Of a stretch of 64,000 nucleotides of DNA, positions 1-12,808 are shown piece by piece; positions within the stretch are counted from its first letter, which is position 1; the number at the start of each line of letters is the position of its first letter. The stretch is taken from positions 11,836,053 to 11,900,052 of the forward strand of contig OX344750.2 of NCBI GenBank assembly GCA_947034885.2, written 5' to 3'. Made by a program: the position numbers and the translations under genes. Below the pieces are notes generated by a model. It was not told where the DNA came from, searched no databases, and saw only the letters and a program-made list of their open reading frames with translations. This stretch comes from Thuidium tamariscinum (taxonomy: Eukaryota > Streptophyta > Bryopsida > Hypnales > Thuidiaceae).

Positions 1-1493
1 ACCAAGTAAAGGTTTTTAATTCCCATGAAATAATGGTATTTTCAAGTAAAGTAGCTTTAATTTCAAATTTGCTTAAGGTAGTTTTTGTGTTGCAAACTCT
101 CTTCCCATCTAGTCCAAAGGAAATAAAGTTAATACTTCATTGACCTCAAAAGCCTCAAGGTTGTTTTCTTGTCCAAAAAATTTTAAAACTAGCATTATCA
201 ATGTTAAAATTATTGACATTTTTTTGGCATACCCAATTGTAGGATGTAGCGTTAGGCTAGTATAAAAATGACTGGAAGAAATTTTAGAAACTTTGATTGT
301 ATTTATCACAAGATATTAGTATTTAAGGTGAAGAAAAAGACTTCTTTTGCTTCTAGCTTGACTAATTAGTTATGTGACTTTGAACCTTATTAAAATTAAA
401 TTTTGTACAACAAATTGTGAAAATAATTTTTTTAATATTGAATAATTGAATTCTTTGAAAATTTCGAAAAAATAATTCACTCCCCACCTCCTTCCTATAA
501 TTTCATTCTTTAAAATTTGGTAAGTCAAAATAGGTACAAGATAGAAGGAAGAACTAAAATGTTGATAGCTCAAACTTAAGATTGAATTGAAACATATTAT
601 TTCCAACAATGAGATTGGTCTACTATGTAGAAAGCCTTCTAGTAAACCGTGTGCAATTTTTTTCTTAAATTATCAAAGTTGAGTTCGAAAATGGATCCAA
701 TACATTATTTTCTTGAGAATTTTGTAAGGTTGACATCAAAACAAGAAGCTTCACATTACTTGTCTTAATGGAATGAATCAAATCTTTTGAGACATAGAAA
801 AATATAATCCATAAAATATCATATTTCTATACTTTTTGGGTGGCTTGCTCATGCTTGTTTTAGACTTATTCTAGCATAATGTTTGCTCCTAGGCATTGAT
901 TGAAATAAAACTTACATTTACTGAATACTGATCAATTTTCCTATCATAGTAAAAAGTTTCAAAAAATCTTGCCAAAAATTGAGATCCCAACTACACGTCC
1001 AAACCTTGAAGAGATCTTGAAGGGGACTCTTGGAACTTTACAAAAGTAGAAAAATTGTGCTGAGGATAGCATTTCATACCACAATACAAATTACAAAATC
1101 CACTTGCTAGGACGATTGTAGAACTAATCTCAATAGACTCTTCATTCATGTTTCTCCTTAAAAAATCATTATGTCAACACATTGCTTTGATATCTCATGT
1201 GAAACATCAAATTTCCTGCTATAAGTCATTGACCCTACTAAACTTTTGAATCCACTACTCTATTATACTATATTAAATATGCAATGTCCTGACCTCTATC
1301 ACAACTCTTGTCACAAAATTTATCACGTTTTCATCCTAGAAAAATATCATCCACTTATTTCATCTAATGATGATCAAGAAGAAAAACTAGAGAACAATGA
1401 CTCAATGCTCTTCTTCCTTGACATGAATCTGCCAATTCATTGCAATTTGAAATAGCTTGTTTGTATACATCTACATTTTTTTTATTTTTTTAC
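1..1493. other. AT-rich intergenic DNA, no gene seen
   Basis: No open frame here resembles a known protein. The sequence is strongly A+T-rich with homopolymer runs. The 3' end of the TBL gene borders it. A possible poly(A) signal (AATAAA on the minus strand, about 1481-1486) lies just past the TBL stop codon. Confidence 0.6.
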
Positions 1494-4400
1494 CTACCTT
1501 GATGGTAGAGCCCATGTGCGCTTCCCCTTGGCAAATAAACTCCCGAGAATGAGCTCGTTCCATGCATCCGGCACCCCGGGCAAGCAAAAATGGCTGCAGT
1601 CTTGCCGATTGCGTGGCTTGAGGCCAAACTTCTTGGTGTCCCATGTGTACAAGGCCCCGTGACCGTCTGGTCGGTAATTTGTGGCCGTGGTGATGTCCAA
1701 GTAGGTCACGGAGTCCAGCTTCCGTTTCAAGTTGGGCAAGAACTCCGCCTTCACGATTTGGTTCATCCATGGGATTTGCCATTCGTTCCGGGCTTCTTCC
1801 TCCGTAAGTGGCCGCCTCTCTTGGTGACAATGGCCTCCGCGGTTCCACGTGCCGCCCCTGAAATAATCAGCATGCAATTTTCATGGTTCAAGAAATGATC
1901 ACGCATAGTGACATTGCACTTGCAAACCAATGCATCATTTTCCATTTGTATACTCAACTTGGGTAAATGTATGTGAAGCATTCAAAAGAAATTTTGCAAT
2001 AGTGAAGATTACTTAAAATTTAATCCTTCTATCATAACATTCAGTAGCCTTCATATCCATTGCCTTTTGCTTTCTGTACTTTGCTCATCATGGTGAGCCT
2101 CCACTTGTCTACTTAGCTACTAATGAAGTATTGTTGGGTGTGAAATGTTCCACACCATCTATTGTAGAACCAAGGTAATAACAATTCAATTCAATTGATC
2201 ATATTGTAATAAATATATTTCAAATGGGGCCATGTTTTTTCGTTGATTGTAATAACTAGTTTGACCTTTATAGTCTTGTAATTTGCATCTCTCCATTACG
2301 TACAAAGTTTTTAATTCAAAGCAACATCATACAAATGGTATAAAATTTGATTGTTAGATGTATAAAATTCTTTCAAAAGTAGGGACATGTTGCAAAAGTA
2401 ATCTAATGGAAATATAATTTGATGAATGTAATTATCAAAGTGAATGGCAAAAAGAACCACCAAAACTAATACTACATGTTGAGTTGCATTTCATATTGCT
2501 TGAGTGTGTTTTTTCAAAACTTCATATTAATTTGGGCAAGAGCATGAAAAAATCAAGAAACACAAAGTCTGATTGGAGATGGGTAGAATTCTTTCCAGCT
2601 TAGCTTGTTTCTTACAATCTAAATGTAATTGGCAAATGATCCAATGGCAAGGCTGAGGAGATTAGAATTAATTACCTGAAGTGTACAGTGGGGAAGCTAA
2701 GCCAGAAGACTTCTGTTTTCTTGGAGTCCAAGTGCTTTTCTAGGTATTTTGCCCATGTTTGCAAAGCTTTACCTAACCCAGTTAGGAGATCATAATCCTG
2801 TACTTTTCCATTTTCTTCAAACCTACAACCCCTGTAATCACATATCAAAGTCACATCTTTTGTATTAGAATTCCATAACAAACATTGATGAAAAATAAAC
2901 CAAAAACTGGCTATTACAATTAGCTCCACATCTTAATATACTGTACACTTTTTGGCATTATTCAAGCAGACTAATTTCTACTCAACTTGGAAACCTTCAT
3001 TTGTTTTAAAAAACTCGCTCCATACAAAACATTCTGTCAAGCTCCAATGTCTACAATGTGGTTATAAAATGTTACTTACTGGCGAAAGATTTTGTGCTCC
3101 GTCCACCAGTGACCTACGTTAAAAATAATAATATCAGCATTAATCCATTTTTCTGTACTCCAGCTCACATGGTCCACCTTGAGAACATAAGACACATTGG
3201 CAGGTGCATTCTTTGGAGGTCGCGTTTGAGGCACCAAAAATGGATCCCGGTAATACTCCACGGTGCAATTGTAGTCCTTAAACCTGCATCATACCAAAAT
3301 AAAATAAAATTAACACTTACAAGTCTAGACTTGACTTTTATTCATGTTGAAGTAAAGACATCTATATGACTTACAAATGACAATATATGAGCTCAATAAT
3401 GAAGTCATCATTAGAATTTCATTTTTCAAGAAAATTAAATCTTTCACTAATGCATTTTTGAGTTCCTTATATAAAATTCTTGGACAAACTAACAAGATCA
3501 ATCTCCATGTTAACCCAACTCAAGAATAAGCTTCTAATTAGTGAGTCACTATTCAATGTCAAACTTTCATTCAAAAAAATATAGATTGAATCTAATCCTT
3601 AGCCCCTAAAAGACCATAAGGCCACCAAATGGCTTGTGTAATACTATTTTTCACAACCCTAATTCTTTAAGGGTTGATAAATCATCCAAGGGATGAATAT
3701 TATTACTACAATGTTAGAAAGGGACCTTTTCTAACACCTTCAAGAATGCTCTTCAATTACTAGTCCTAAATTCTTGGTTGCAAGCAATGAAAAAATATCA
3801 TACATAGTTTTCTCTTCAACCCATAAGGACTGGGAAGATCAAAGTGAGACTCATTTTGTCAGTACTATCAAGTCAGTCACATGAGGTCCCTCTTTCCCCA
3901 GTTTAATTACTTTTTCACCAACACAAGCTATGTTCCTCATTCTGGTGATACAATAAAATCGAAACCCACATCAATTGAATTCGTCCTTTTTAAACTTGGC
4001 ATTTCTCAGAGTTGAAGCAAATGATGAAATCCACAAACCTGTAGATCAATTTCCCAGAGTGTTTGGTAATAGGCTCCCCATTAACTTCATAGATCCTTGT
4101 CTTGTCTGACACCCCTTCAGCTAACATGCACAGCATGGACTCCCAGTTGTTCCGGCCCAAGGAGTCCCCAACAAACACCATCCTCTGGCCACGGAGCCTC
4201 TCCAGAACATCAGTGGCATTGAACCTGTTTCCGCACCACGAAAAAAAAGAAGCAGAAAAGAATCAAAATCTATACAATACTATACTACTTGAAAAGCATA
4301 CACCCATAGGAGTAATCAATGCCAATTCCAATGAATCTAACAACATTCCTGCCATTCAAGCAGTAAGTTATCCGAAATGTGATTTGTGCAAATAGCTTAA

Positions 4401-6773
4401 GTTGCTCAAACACAGCTAAATGTGTTAAAAAGATTTCAGACTAACCCTGTAAGGATACACCCACAAAGCCCTTCATAGTCACCAAAATTCTCTGAGTATT
4501 GGACCAATAGATGTATTTTCTTTTTCTTTTTCTCTGGTTAACCCTAGAAGGACAAAGGGGGGTCTTTGAGGAAATCATCCTTACTAAAACCAAGAGAATC
4601 AATCATTGGTATAAAAAAATTCAAAAGAACTCATTTGAAGTCAACCTACTGTAAAAGATCTCCACTTTCCACCCCTAATCCCGAGGATGAATAGTTGTAA
4701 TTCAGTCCTACACAAGAGAATTCCTTGTCAAATATCCAACTCCCTCCAACTTGTAAACCGGGTTTCCTGCTGCATGTCTCACTCCAATCCAAAATGCCCT
4801 AAAATATTGCTCCTAGAAACCAAGTTTCGGACAATTTCATTTGAAAATCTTTCCAAGTCACAAACCCTATATTGGCTAGAGTGAAGCTAGTTGCCTTTCA
4901 ATTGACCCAAGCCACATCTACAGTGACATGAGAACCTTGGAGTACATTTTTATGCCCCAATTGTTGCTACTCATAAACCGAGTTGTACACATTGCTTCAA
5001 CAACGTGTACAGCTTTTTGTAACTTTAGGTAGTTGGGGAAGGAGACAGAGGCTCTTGAAGTCAGTGTGGGCTTCTTTAGGAGTTTGGTTCTAGAACTCAT
5101 TTGATATTACTGTAGTGCAGCATGGGCTCTAGACGTACATTGAACATGGGAAAACTAGACATCAATAATTGTACGTACCAGTGGCATTGTGTGCCCACTT
5201 GACAAGAATCAAACAAAATTGTCCATTTGCAATTGACTTGCTCAATGTGTTTCAGCCCTCACACCATGGATTTATCATTTCCCCAGAGTGGAACACTGAT
5301 TTGCCAAAGTTGCAGTGTACGTAACATAATTAAATTAGTGCAGGCTCAAGATACTACTGTATTGGACTTGTCAAAGGATTGTTTGGGAAGCTACAATCAT
5401 CCTTCATTCATCAAAATGGGACTATGGGAGAATGCACATTTGTCCAGTTGGGCTCCCCTGCTAATGAATAATCACACAAAAGTTTGACAGGGTTCTAGCA
5501 CATTGAGGTAGGAAGTCCAAAACGCAATTGTGCTCTAAAAGAGTCCTTTAACACAGAGATACATTTTTGCTTTCTTCAATGCACTAATTGCATTGTCAAT
5601 GTACCATAGATGAACATATTAAAGGGATGCTTTTCATGGCCTATATTGTTTCAACTTCAAAATTAGGTCCAAAAATCCACAACTAATTTCAAGAAAGTCC
5701 AAAAAATATGAAATGAACTTGGGGTTAGATGCCAATTTCATTTGCCTTAAAAAGAAAATTTACTGAAATTTATTTGAAGGTTTTCAGCTTCTCCGAAAAT
5801 GTGATCAGATCTTAAAGGCCCTATCTGGACCTCCTACCTTACCACAACCTCCAACAATTCCAAACCTAACTCACTCTACCAAGACTGAAACAAAACTCAC
5901 AAGCACTCTATAACACTCAATAACACTCTAAGTCTCAAAATAAATCGAAAAATGGAAAAATTGGAAAAAAAGAAAGAAAGAAAATTTTAAATGGGTTGAA
6001 GAGAGAGAGTTGTCTCCGAGTTCGCTATCTCACCTGGGCAGGTCACAACCATGCGGTTGCCAGTGATAGCTCATGAACTCCTTGTCCGGGCGCCCATTGT
6101 CCTCGCACCGAAACCCCGGATCTGCAAACGGGCAGTTCCTGGTGCGGTACAAAGGATAGGAAACATTGTCATACACCCACCGCCCTTGCGTAAGATCACA
6201 CCCTTTCAATCCCCTGGCCAACACAATTTCTGGGTTGTCATCCACCGTCTCCTCCTCGCCTTCAGGCTCCTCAGCGATAACCTCAACCGGAATTTCAGCA
6301 CCCTCACCAACACCAACACCAACACCATCTCTGTCTATGCCTGCGCCTGCGCCTGCGCCTGTGTCTGTGCTTCTATCTACGCCGGTGTCTGTGCCTGTGC
6401 TTGTGTCTGCATCTCTGTCGATGCCAGGGTCTGTGTTTCTATCTGTACCTGTCTCTGTGTCTGTGTTTGAGGCTGCGTCTGTGGCTATGGCTGTGTCCTC
6501 GTCTGCGATGACTGGTGTGATGCTGGAATTCGGGGTTGAGGAAGTGAGCCCTGACGAGAGATCAATCTGGTCATCAGCTGGTTGTGGGGCTGCCATGCTT
6601 GACTTGCGGTAGAGAACCTCCATGTTTAGGAAGACGAGGGAGCATAACAAGAGGAAGAGGAAGCAAGTGAATATGAGTGCTGATGGCGAGCCTAGTTGGG
6701 TGCCCAAGCATTTCCGGCTCCGGGAGTGATCTGCGTGCTTCCTTTGCGGGATTTTTGGTGATGGAGCTGCCAT
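1494..6773 (-). CDS. Trichome birefringence-like (TBL/PC-esterase) O-acetyltransferase, five exons
   Basis: Exons in transcript order are 6034-6773, 4039-4224, 3080-3283, 2676-2831 and 1494-1857. All introns are GT/AG and the phases join to 549 codons. Residues about 31-51 form one hydrophobic anchor, typical of a type II Golgi protein. A low-complexity Thr/Asp/Gly stretch follows. The TBL domain then starts with CDLTQGRWVYDN and CPFADPGFRC. The GDS motif (FVGDSLGRNNWES) opens exon 2. The closing DxxH block is DCSHFCLPGVPDAWNE in exon 5. These Ser and Asp/His residues form the catalytic triad of plant TBL enzymes, which acetylate xylan, mannan, xyloglucan or pectin. The substrate cannot be read from sequence. 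The start is the first ATG, just before the anchor. The last codons sit on AAG|GTAGGT, so a further 3' exon is possible. No disabling change is seen. Confidence 0.93.
2035..2190. repeat. Decayed MITE-like insertion in the last TBL intron
   Basis: The stretch starts CATTCAGTAGCC and later has a short inner inverted repeat around TTCCACACCATC. The same landmarks occur in the well-preserved hairpin at 32366-32460. It probably is an old copy of that family in the intron 1858-2675. The arms no longer pair well. Confidence 0.45.
6300..6490. repeat. Imperfect short repeats coding the TBL Thr/Asp/Gly linker
   Basis: Inside TBL exon 1, six- to twelve-base units such as TGTGCCTG and TGCGCC recur. On the coding strand they give alternating T, D, G and A residues between the membrane anchor and the catalytic domain. 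The stretch stays in frame and is open on both strands, so long antisense frames here are by-products. Confidence 0.7.
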
Positions 6774-8366
6774 CTCGAATCAAGGCGGAGTGGTGTCACA
6801 AAAGTGACTCCACAGCCCACCTTGATGGAATTGGAAAACTCAAACCGGAAAAGAATCGCTAATATCCTAGCTAGCATGAGCCGGTCGGGAGATCGGACAC
6901 GGCTTACAGGATTCTGCCAAAAAATCTAGAGGAACGGGAACGTCATGGCGAAGAACTCATCCTACACAAAACCTGTCCCTTCAATTCTTGTGACTGGAAC
7001 TAGAAAACCATGACTTCAAACTTGTCACTGGTACTGGAAAAAAAAGGCGGATGCTGCTTCATCCTCCACAATTCGGTTCAGAGAACCTGGCTACTCACTG
7101 TGAGCTACTGCACCATGAGTGCAACTACCACTTCCCAACTCAAAAACTCGTCCCTGGACGTTGAAGACAAAATCAAAAAGAAAAGGGTGCTAAATTATTT
7201 TGCATCCAGGCAAAACAGAGATGCCTTCAGCACACCAGAACTGGCTCTTTGGACAGTAGAAATGATTTCTCATACTTTACAGGTGAATCAAGTACAACGC
7301 GGTCCAGCCCGAAACCTGGAAATCGAAAGCACTGAAAATGAATCCGTCTCGATCTCTTACTGGCTTGCTTTCTGGAGACGGTGGTTGTAACGTCAAGGGG
7401 TGCGTGTGTTTGCTGAACTTTCCAACTCAAAATCACTCACCTTTCTACAAACAACATTAAAGAAAGATGAAACGACGGGAGCTAATCAAACAATTCAATT
7501 CAGGGAAGCTCTGGATCCAGAAGAGCGGCTCTAAATACGTCTCTGAGATATCGATATCTATCTACAAGTTAACAAGTTTCAAAACCTCCGGAGCACTCAC
7601 AGAATAATCTAATGAGAATAGCTAGCACCGTGACGTCGATCGAATGAATTGCTTCCAATCTTGGAGCTGATGCAACAGTGATGAGATCGTAAGCTCATGA
7701 ACAAAGCACTGCTTAAAACTTTATCAACAGTTCCACAGGTTTCCAAGTTAAAGGTTTCGAAACGACGAAGGATCTAAGTGCTTTCACGATGCTGTGTAAA
7801 TTTAGACACGGAAATAATTTGTGCATGATTACTGATTACTACTGTAGAAGCCCGGAGTGCCCTGGCTGGAATGACCCCGACCAGGTAATCTTGCGGAAAT
7901 GGTGTACCAATCACGAAGGAAGGGAGGTCTGGACAACTGGCCAGGGTACAGTAGTGAGCCCAAAAGAAACTACTGTACAAGTGTATTCTATCTTGCAGTA
8001 AAGGTCTCCTTTATTTGTGTCAAAAAAACAAATTAAAAGTGAATAATAAGTTCCTTTGTTTGTGTAAACAAATTTTTAAAAAAGTGAATAAGGGATATCT
8101 CGATGATTGCCGGAAAATAGTATACTGCCAGCCTTTGGGAGTTGGGACCAGTCTAATTAGAACGCTAATTGCATTATTATTAATTTTTTTTTTTGAACAA
8201 TAGGAATTGCATTATTATTAGAGTGGTGCATGCTCTCCGAAATTCAGCTCCTAGCACTCATGTTATTCGTGGAACAGGGGAAGCGCAACAAGCACCCAAG
8301 AATGGAATATCGCCCAGTCTTTTGTGCAAGCACCGGCTTTTCTCTTTTTGTCTAGTGTAAAAGGGA
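6774..8366. other. TBL upstream region, no gene seen
   Basis: The TBL promoter and 5' UTR should lie at the left of this stretch. Short open frames between 7010 and 8203 show no recognisable domain. No clear TATA box could be assigned. Confidence 0.5.
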
Positions 8367-10086
8367 GTTAACCCCTCACCGCCCTATGGGACTAAAAGTG
8401 TCCTCACACACTCTAGCAGTCAACTTCAAAGTGATGTAACTTTTGCATCTGATGTCCACATTCAATAAAAACTTCTTGGGAAAGTTGTGCATATTAGTCT
8501 AGTTCTTTGTAGTAAAATTTTCAAGTTTATCCAAGATGTAGAGAGTTTGTGAAATTCATTTGAAGTTTGCAAGTTCAATTTGAGTTCACTACATTGCATT
8601 TAGATGGCTGCAACTTTGGGGGCTTGTATCTTTTTCATCAAATGTTAGTTTTCAATAAAAATTTGTTGAGCTTCGTTCCTCATAAAGTCTACTTATTGTG
8701 GTAAAATTTTCATGTCAATCCATGCTGTTTTGAATGCTTGAGAGGTGAATGCAAGAAACACATGTACTATTTGTTGCGTTTTACTACAATACTCATGACT
8801 TTTTCTGGAGTAATTTAAAATCAAAAAATTAATTTGAAAAAAATTTGAAAAATATGAACAATGTATAGACCTCTAAGATGAAGGTTTTCACTGAAGGAAA
8901 TTGATATAAAAATTCTCTAAGTAGGAGAATTAAAAAAGCACCAAACCTCAAGAAAATACATATTTTCATGTTTTTATTCGGAAAAAATAGTAAAAATAAG
9001 TAAATACAAAAAATAAAAAGTGGCCATTTGCAAAAATTCAATGGAGATGGTCATTCACCAAAAAAAAACCAAAATAATATTTTATATGTTTCAAAATTCA
9101 AGCAGAAAGAAGCTCACTTTGTAGACTTCTACACCACATAAAAATAACTTTTTTCAAAATCCCTCACGTAGAGAGATGTAAATCTACTAGAAGACCATCT
9201 CATCCAAATTTTATCTTCAAACCATTAAGAAAAAGTACTCCTTAGTACTAAAAACCTCCAAATTCTCATTTGTGACATTTAATCACTAGTATTATTTTAG
9301 TATTAAAATACTTTTGAAAATTATGAAAAAATTATGTAAGGTGTATGATAGATATGAGTACCTTTTCTAGAAATCTTGAGTCATTTCAAGCAAAAAGGAA
9401 AAAGTTATGGCAAAAAAGCAGATCAACAGTTAGCTTGTGACGGAAAATAGTACAAGTGTTTCTTGCATTCACCTTGAGAGCAATTCGAAGTTCATAATTT
9501 AGACATTTTTGCATTACAGTGAATTTTTTGAGCTTATAACTTCTTCAGACAAGATTTGTTTTCAATAATTTTTGTTGAAAAAGTTGCACATATTAGTCTA
9601 GTTTTTGTGGTAAAAATTTCATATCAATCGAAGAAGTTATGTTTGACTAAGTATTTTAGTAGAGGTAGGTTCATCTATAGATGTGTTTTTTTGCTACTTT
9701 TTTCACTATTTTTTGACATTTCAAAACAATTTTGCAAACACAATGAGTCGATTGAATGATTTTTTTTCTACCAAAGTATTTTTTTTTGTTTGGTTTTTAA
9801 TCACTTTGTAGTTTAAAGTTTTTTTATTTGAGTAGGTTTAGAAATCAAATTTCACCTCCATATGTGTTTTTAGGAAAATTTCACCATCTTTTTTCAACAC
9901 TAAAACATTATAATCTTTCAATCTATACGATCAAATTATACCATATTTGATTTACTCCATCTACAGTATGTACACTACAATATTGTATGGTTCAAATTTT
10001 CATACCTTACTCACATTTAGACTTATAACACTTGAAAAGCAATGTTGTTTTCTGACACGATTAGGCCTTGGGTAGTAAAGGGTTAA
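8367..10086 (+). repeat. Dispersed repeat R1, about 1.7 kb, with an inverted relative at 57.4-58.4 kb
   Basis: It begins near GTTAACCCCTCACCGCCC and ends near GTAAAGGGTTAAA, which looks like a degenerate short terminal inverted repeat. Phrases such as GTTGCACATATTAGTCTAG recur, in reverse complement and diverged, at 57397-58420. No coding capacity was seen. Probably a non-autonomous DNA element. Confidence 0.5.
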
Positions 10087-10429
10087 AAAGGATCTAGCTA
10101 AAAAAACTACACAAAATATTGAAATTAGGTTGCATTAATAATAAGCCTTACCCCCCCCCCCCCCAAAAAAAGTTACTTTACAAGCCATCAATCACAACAA
10201 ATACTTCTACAAATATTAAGGTTTGTGAGCTCAAAACAAAACAGGTAAGTTTTGATGATAAATTGCCAAAGAAAAATTTCATTGACTACATTCAATACCT
10301 TTGTGGAGAAGAAATTGAAGGGTCATAGAATGTCATGTAACTATAGAATTTTTTAGATATGTTCATTTGAAAAAAATGAAAAAAATTGAGAAATTTCCAT
10401 TGTATGAATTGCAAGATTTTAGCATTTGA
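10087..10429. other. AT-rich DNA with a poly-C/poly-A run
   Basis: A run of 14 C followed by 7 A lies at about 10150-10170. Nothing else is recognisable. Confidence 0.5.
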
Positions 10430-11182
10430 ATTGACAAAAATTCTTTTGGGCACCTTGTAAAAAATAAGGCACCTACACTATATAAGGTCATATTTGCATG
10501 AAAAAAATGTTCTTCTTAATGGTATTCCTTTAGATTCATTCTTCAAGTCAAATTGGATGCATGCTTGAAAAATTTGAGATCTTTTAGAATTGTATAACAT
10601 ATAGGGAAAAAATAGTAAATAGAAAGAAGTAAAGAATGATTGAAAATATGAAATTGTCAAGAATGCAATTATGGAATTAAAAAATGCCAATTCCAATGAT
10701 GGTCAATTTTATTAAAATGGTAGATACTATCATTGAATGGTGCAATGTTCTATTAAAATGGCACATCCTTCTACTAAAATGGCACAAATACAATCTACTT
10801 AAAGAAGTAGGTCTATGGAAGATTGTAATCCTAGCATGTATGTTCTTGTATGGAGGGTGTAGAATGAAGTTATCACAAGAGCTATTACAGAATCAAAATT
10901 TAGCTTGAAATACAATAGACAACTATAGAGCATACTTTCCTCCTCTGTTTCTAGGCCCTCATGTCAAAATGGCACATGGAATACCACCATTTCAACAAAA
11001 TTGACTACAATGGTTGTAATGCTGTAATAAACAATCTTCATCCTATGATTTTTGAAAATTGAATAAAATAAAGGATTTCAAAGTTAATTTATTTGAAAGT
11101 AGAGATTGTATAAATATTTGCAAAACAAATCTCCTCATAACTTTCATCTCATCAATCAAATAGAATGATTTAAAGCTTTCTT

Positions 11183-11234
<52 letters not shown>

Positions 11235-11495
11235 CAATTCCAAATTTTTATTTTTGAAAAAAGTGATTTTTTAATTTATTTGGGCTACCAATCCTAGAAA
11301 AAAAATACATATCATACAACAACTCTTTGCCCATGTAGTCAAAAGTTATGAAAATTATTGGACCCTACTAAAATACATTGTCCCCATGTTATGTGAAAAT
11401 TTCAAAGAAAAAAAATAAAAACTCCACTTGTGGTGTTTTGCTTAAAATTTCTATATTGCCTGACAATGTAGCTTGGTCGTATAGGAGTTAAATTT
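10430..11495 (+). repeat. Partial copy of dispersed repeat R2
   Basis: It shares many phrases with the fuller copy at 11877-12808, for example the segments around TGTAATAAACAATCT, AAAATAAAGGA and CATCTCATCAATCAAA. It ends at a TAGGAGTTAA end motif near 11492. A TA microsatellite interrupts it. Confidence 0.5.
11185..11230. repeat. (TA)n microsatellite
   Basis: About 23 TA units without interruption, inside repeat R2. The open frame with Tyr-Ile repeats across it is a by-product. Confidence 0.9.
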
Positions 11496-11876
11496 CAAAA
11501 AATTCATATAAATACATCAAAATTAGTCTATATAAACTATAACAATCACCCTAAGCATGGATGTAGTTATATATTATTGGCTTGCTTTACAAGAAATGCA
11601 AACTAAAACTTCTTTGCATTCACTATATTCAATTTTTTGTCATTGCTAAGCTTTTTCCCCCTCAATTGGTCTAGAGCTAAATGTAGTTGGTGAATTTATC
11701 CTTCTTTGTCTTTGTCATCAAACTTTCCAACAATAAAATAACTTCACATCTATATTTGACCCTATAGTTCTATGGTACCATTGATATGCTAAAAGAAACA
11801 ATGACGGATTTTTGTACATCAATATTTATTTGTGAAGAAAAGCACAAGTGATTGCATAAACTTTGGAGACATGATT

Positions 11877-12808
11877 AACCCTTAAAGGACTGCAACTATG
11901 TTTCCACCAAAACTACTCCAACATTGTCATTTGTAGGAGAGCTACCAAATTTCAGAAAAAAAAACATTTTTTGACACATGTAACCGTAAGATCTCTTAGT
12001 GCACTAGTTTGAGAAGATGTAGAAAAAATTTCAGAAATTTCTGCCAAGTAGATTGCAAGATATTAGTGTTTGAAGTTACAAAAATCATTTTTTTTCCACT
12101 GCGAAAATCCGGGCAGCTGCACTTCAGAAGGTCACATTTGTATGCAAAAATGTCCAAAATGGTTTCAACTCTTTGGATTTATTCTCCAATTCAAGTTGGC
12201 TATATGCTTGAAAATTTTCATATCATTTGAAATTGTACAACATGTACAAAAAAAATAGTAAGAAGAAAGAAGTAGAGAATGATTCAAAATACAAAAATGG
12301 TAACAATTTATTTATTGAATTGAAAAATGCCAATCCCAATGGTTCAAATGTTGTAATAAACAATCTACACCCAATATTTTTATTTTTTTCAAAAATATTG
12401 AAAATTGAGTAAAATAAAGGACTTCAAAGTTTATTTTAGAGAAGAGAATCCATAACTACCCGCAAATTAAAATTCTTCATAACTTTTGACTCATTAATCC
12501 AAATGGAATGATTCAAAGCTTTACATGTATATATAAATCTATAAAACCAATTTAAGATTTTTATTTCCAAAAAAAGTGATTTTTTTTTATCTGCCCAAAC
12601 TGCCCGAGTTGAGAAACAAACAACGTTTTATGCGATAACTTTTCAACCATGTAGTCAAAAGTCACAAAAATTGTTGGGCTTTGAAGATACTCCTCGTCCA
12701 CACCTTCTATTAAATTTTGGTTCCAAAATATGAAAATATGTAGGCACACGTACCTGCCCAAAATTGCTATGTTGCCAAAAAAGGCATGTTGGTCCTTTAG
12801 GAGTTAAT
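11877..12808 (+). repeat. Dispersed repeat R2 (MITE-like), best preserved copy
   Basis: The left end reads TTAACCCTTAAAGGAC. The right end reads GTCCTTTAGGAGTTAA, nearly its reverse complement, so the copy has short terminal inverted repeats and is about 0.93 kb long. It is noncoding. Diverged copies are at 10430-11495, 51720-52625 and 61730-62095 in the same orientation, and at 15840-16520 and 58568-59640 inverted. A flanking duplication was not resolved. Confidence 0.6.

Noticed and set aside
6051-6612. Two plus-strand open frames opposite TBL exon 1
   Set aside because: They arise from the short repeats coding the Thr/Asp/Gly linker, which are open on both strands. The minus-strand protein is the conserved one.
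11043-11243. Open frame with Tyr-Ile repeats
   Set aside because: It is the translation of a TA microsatellite.
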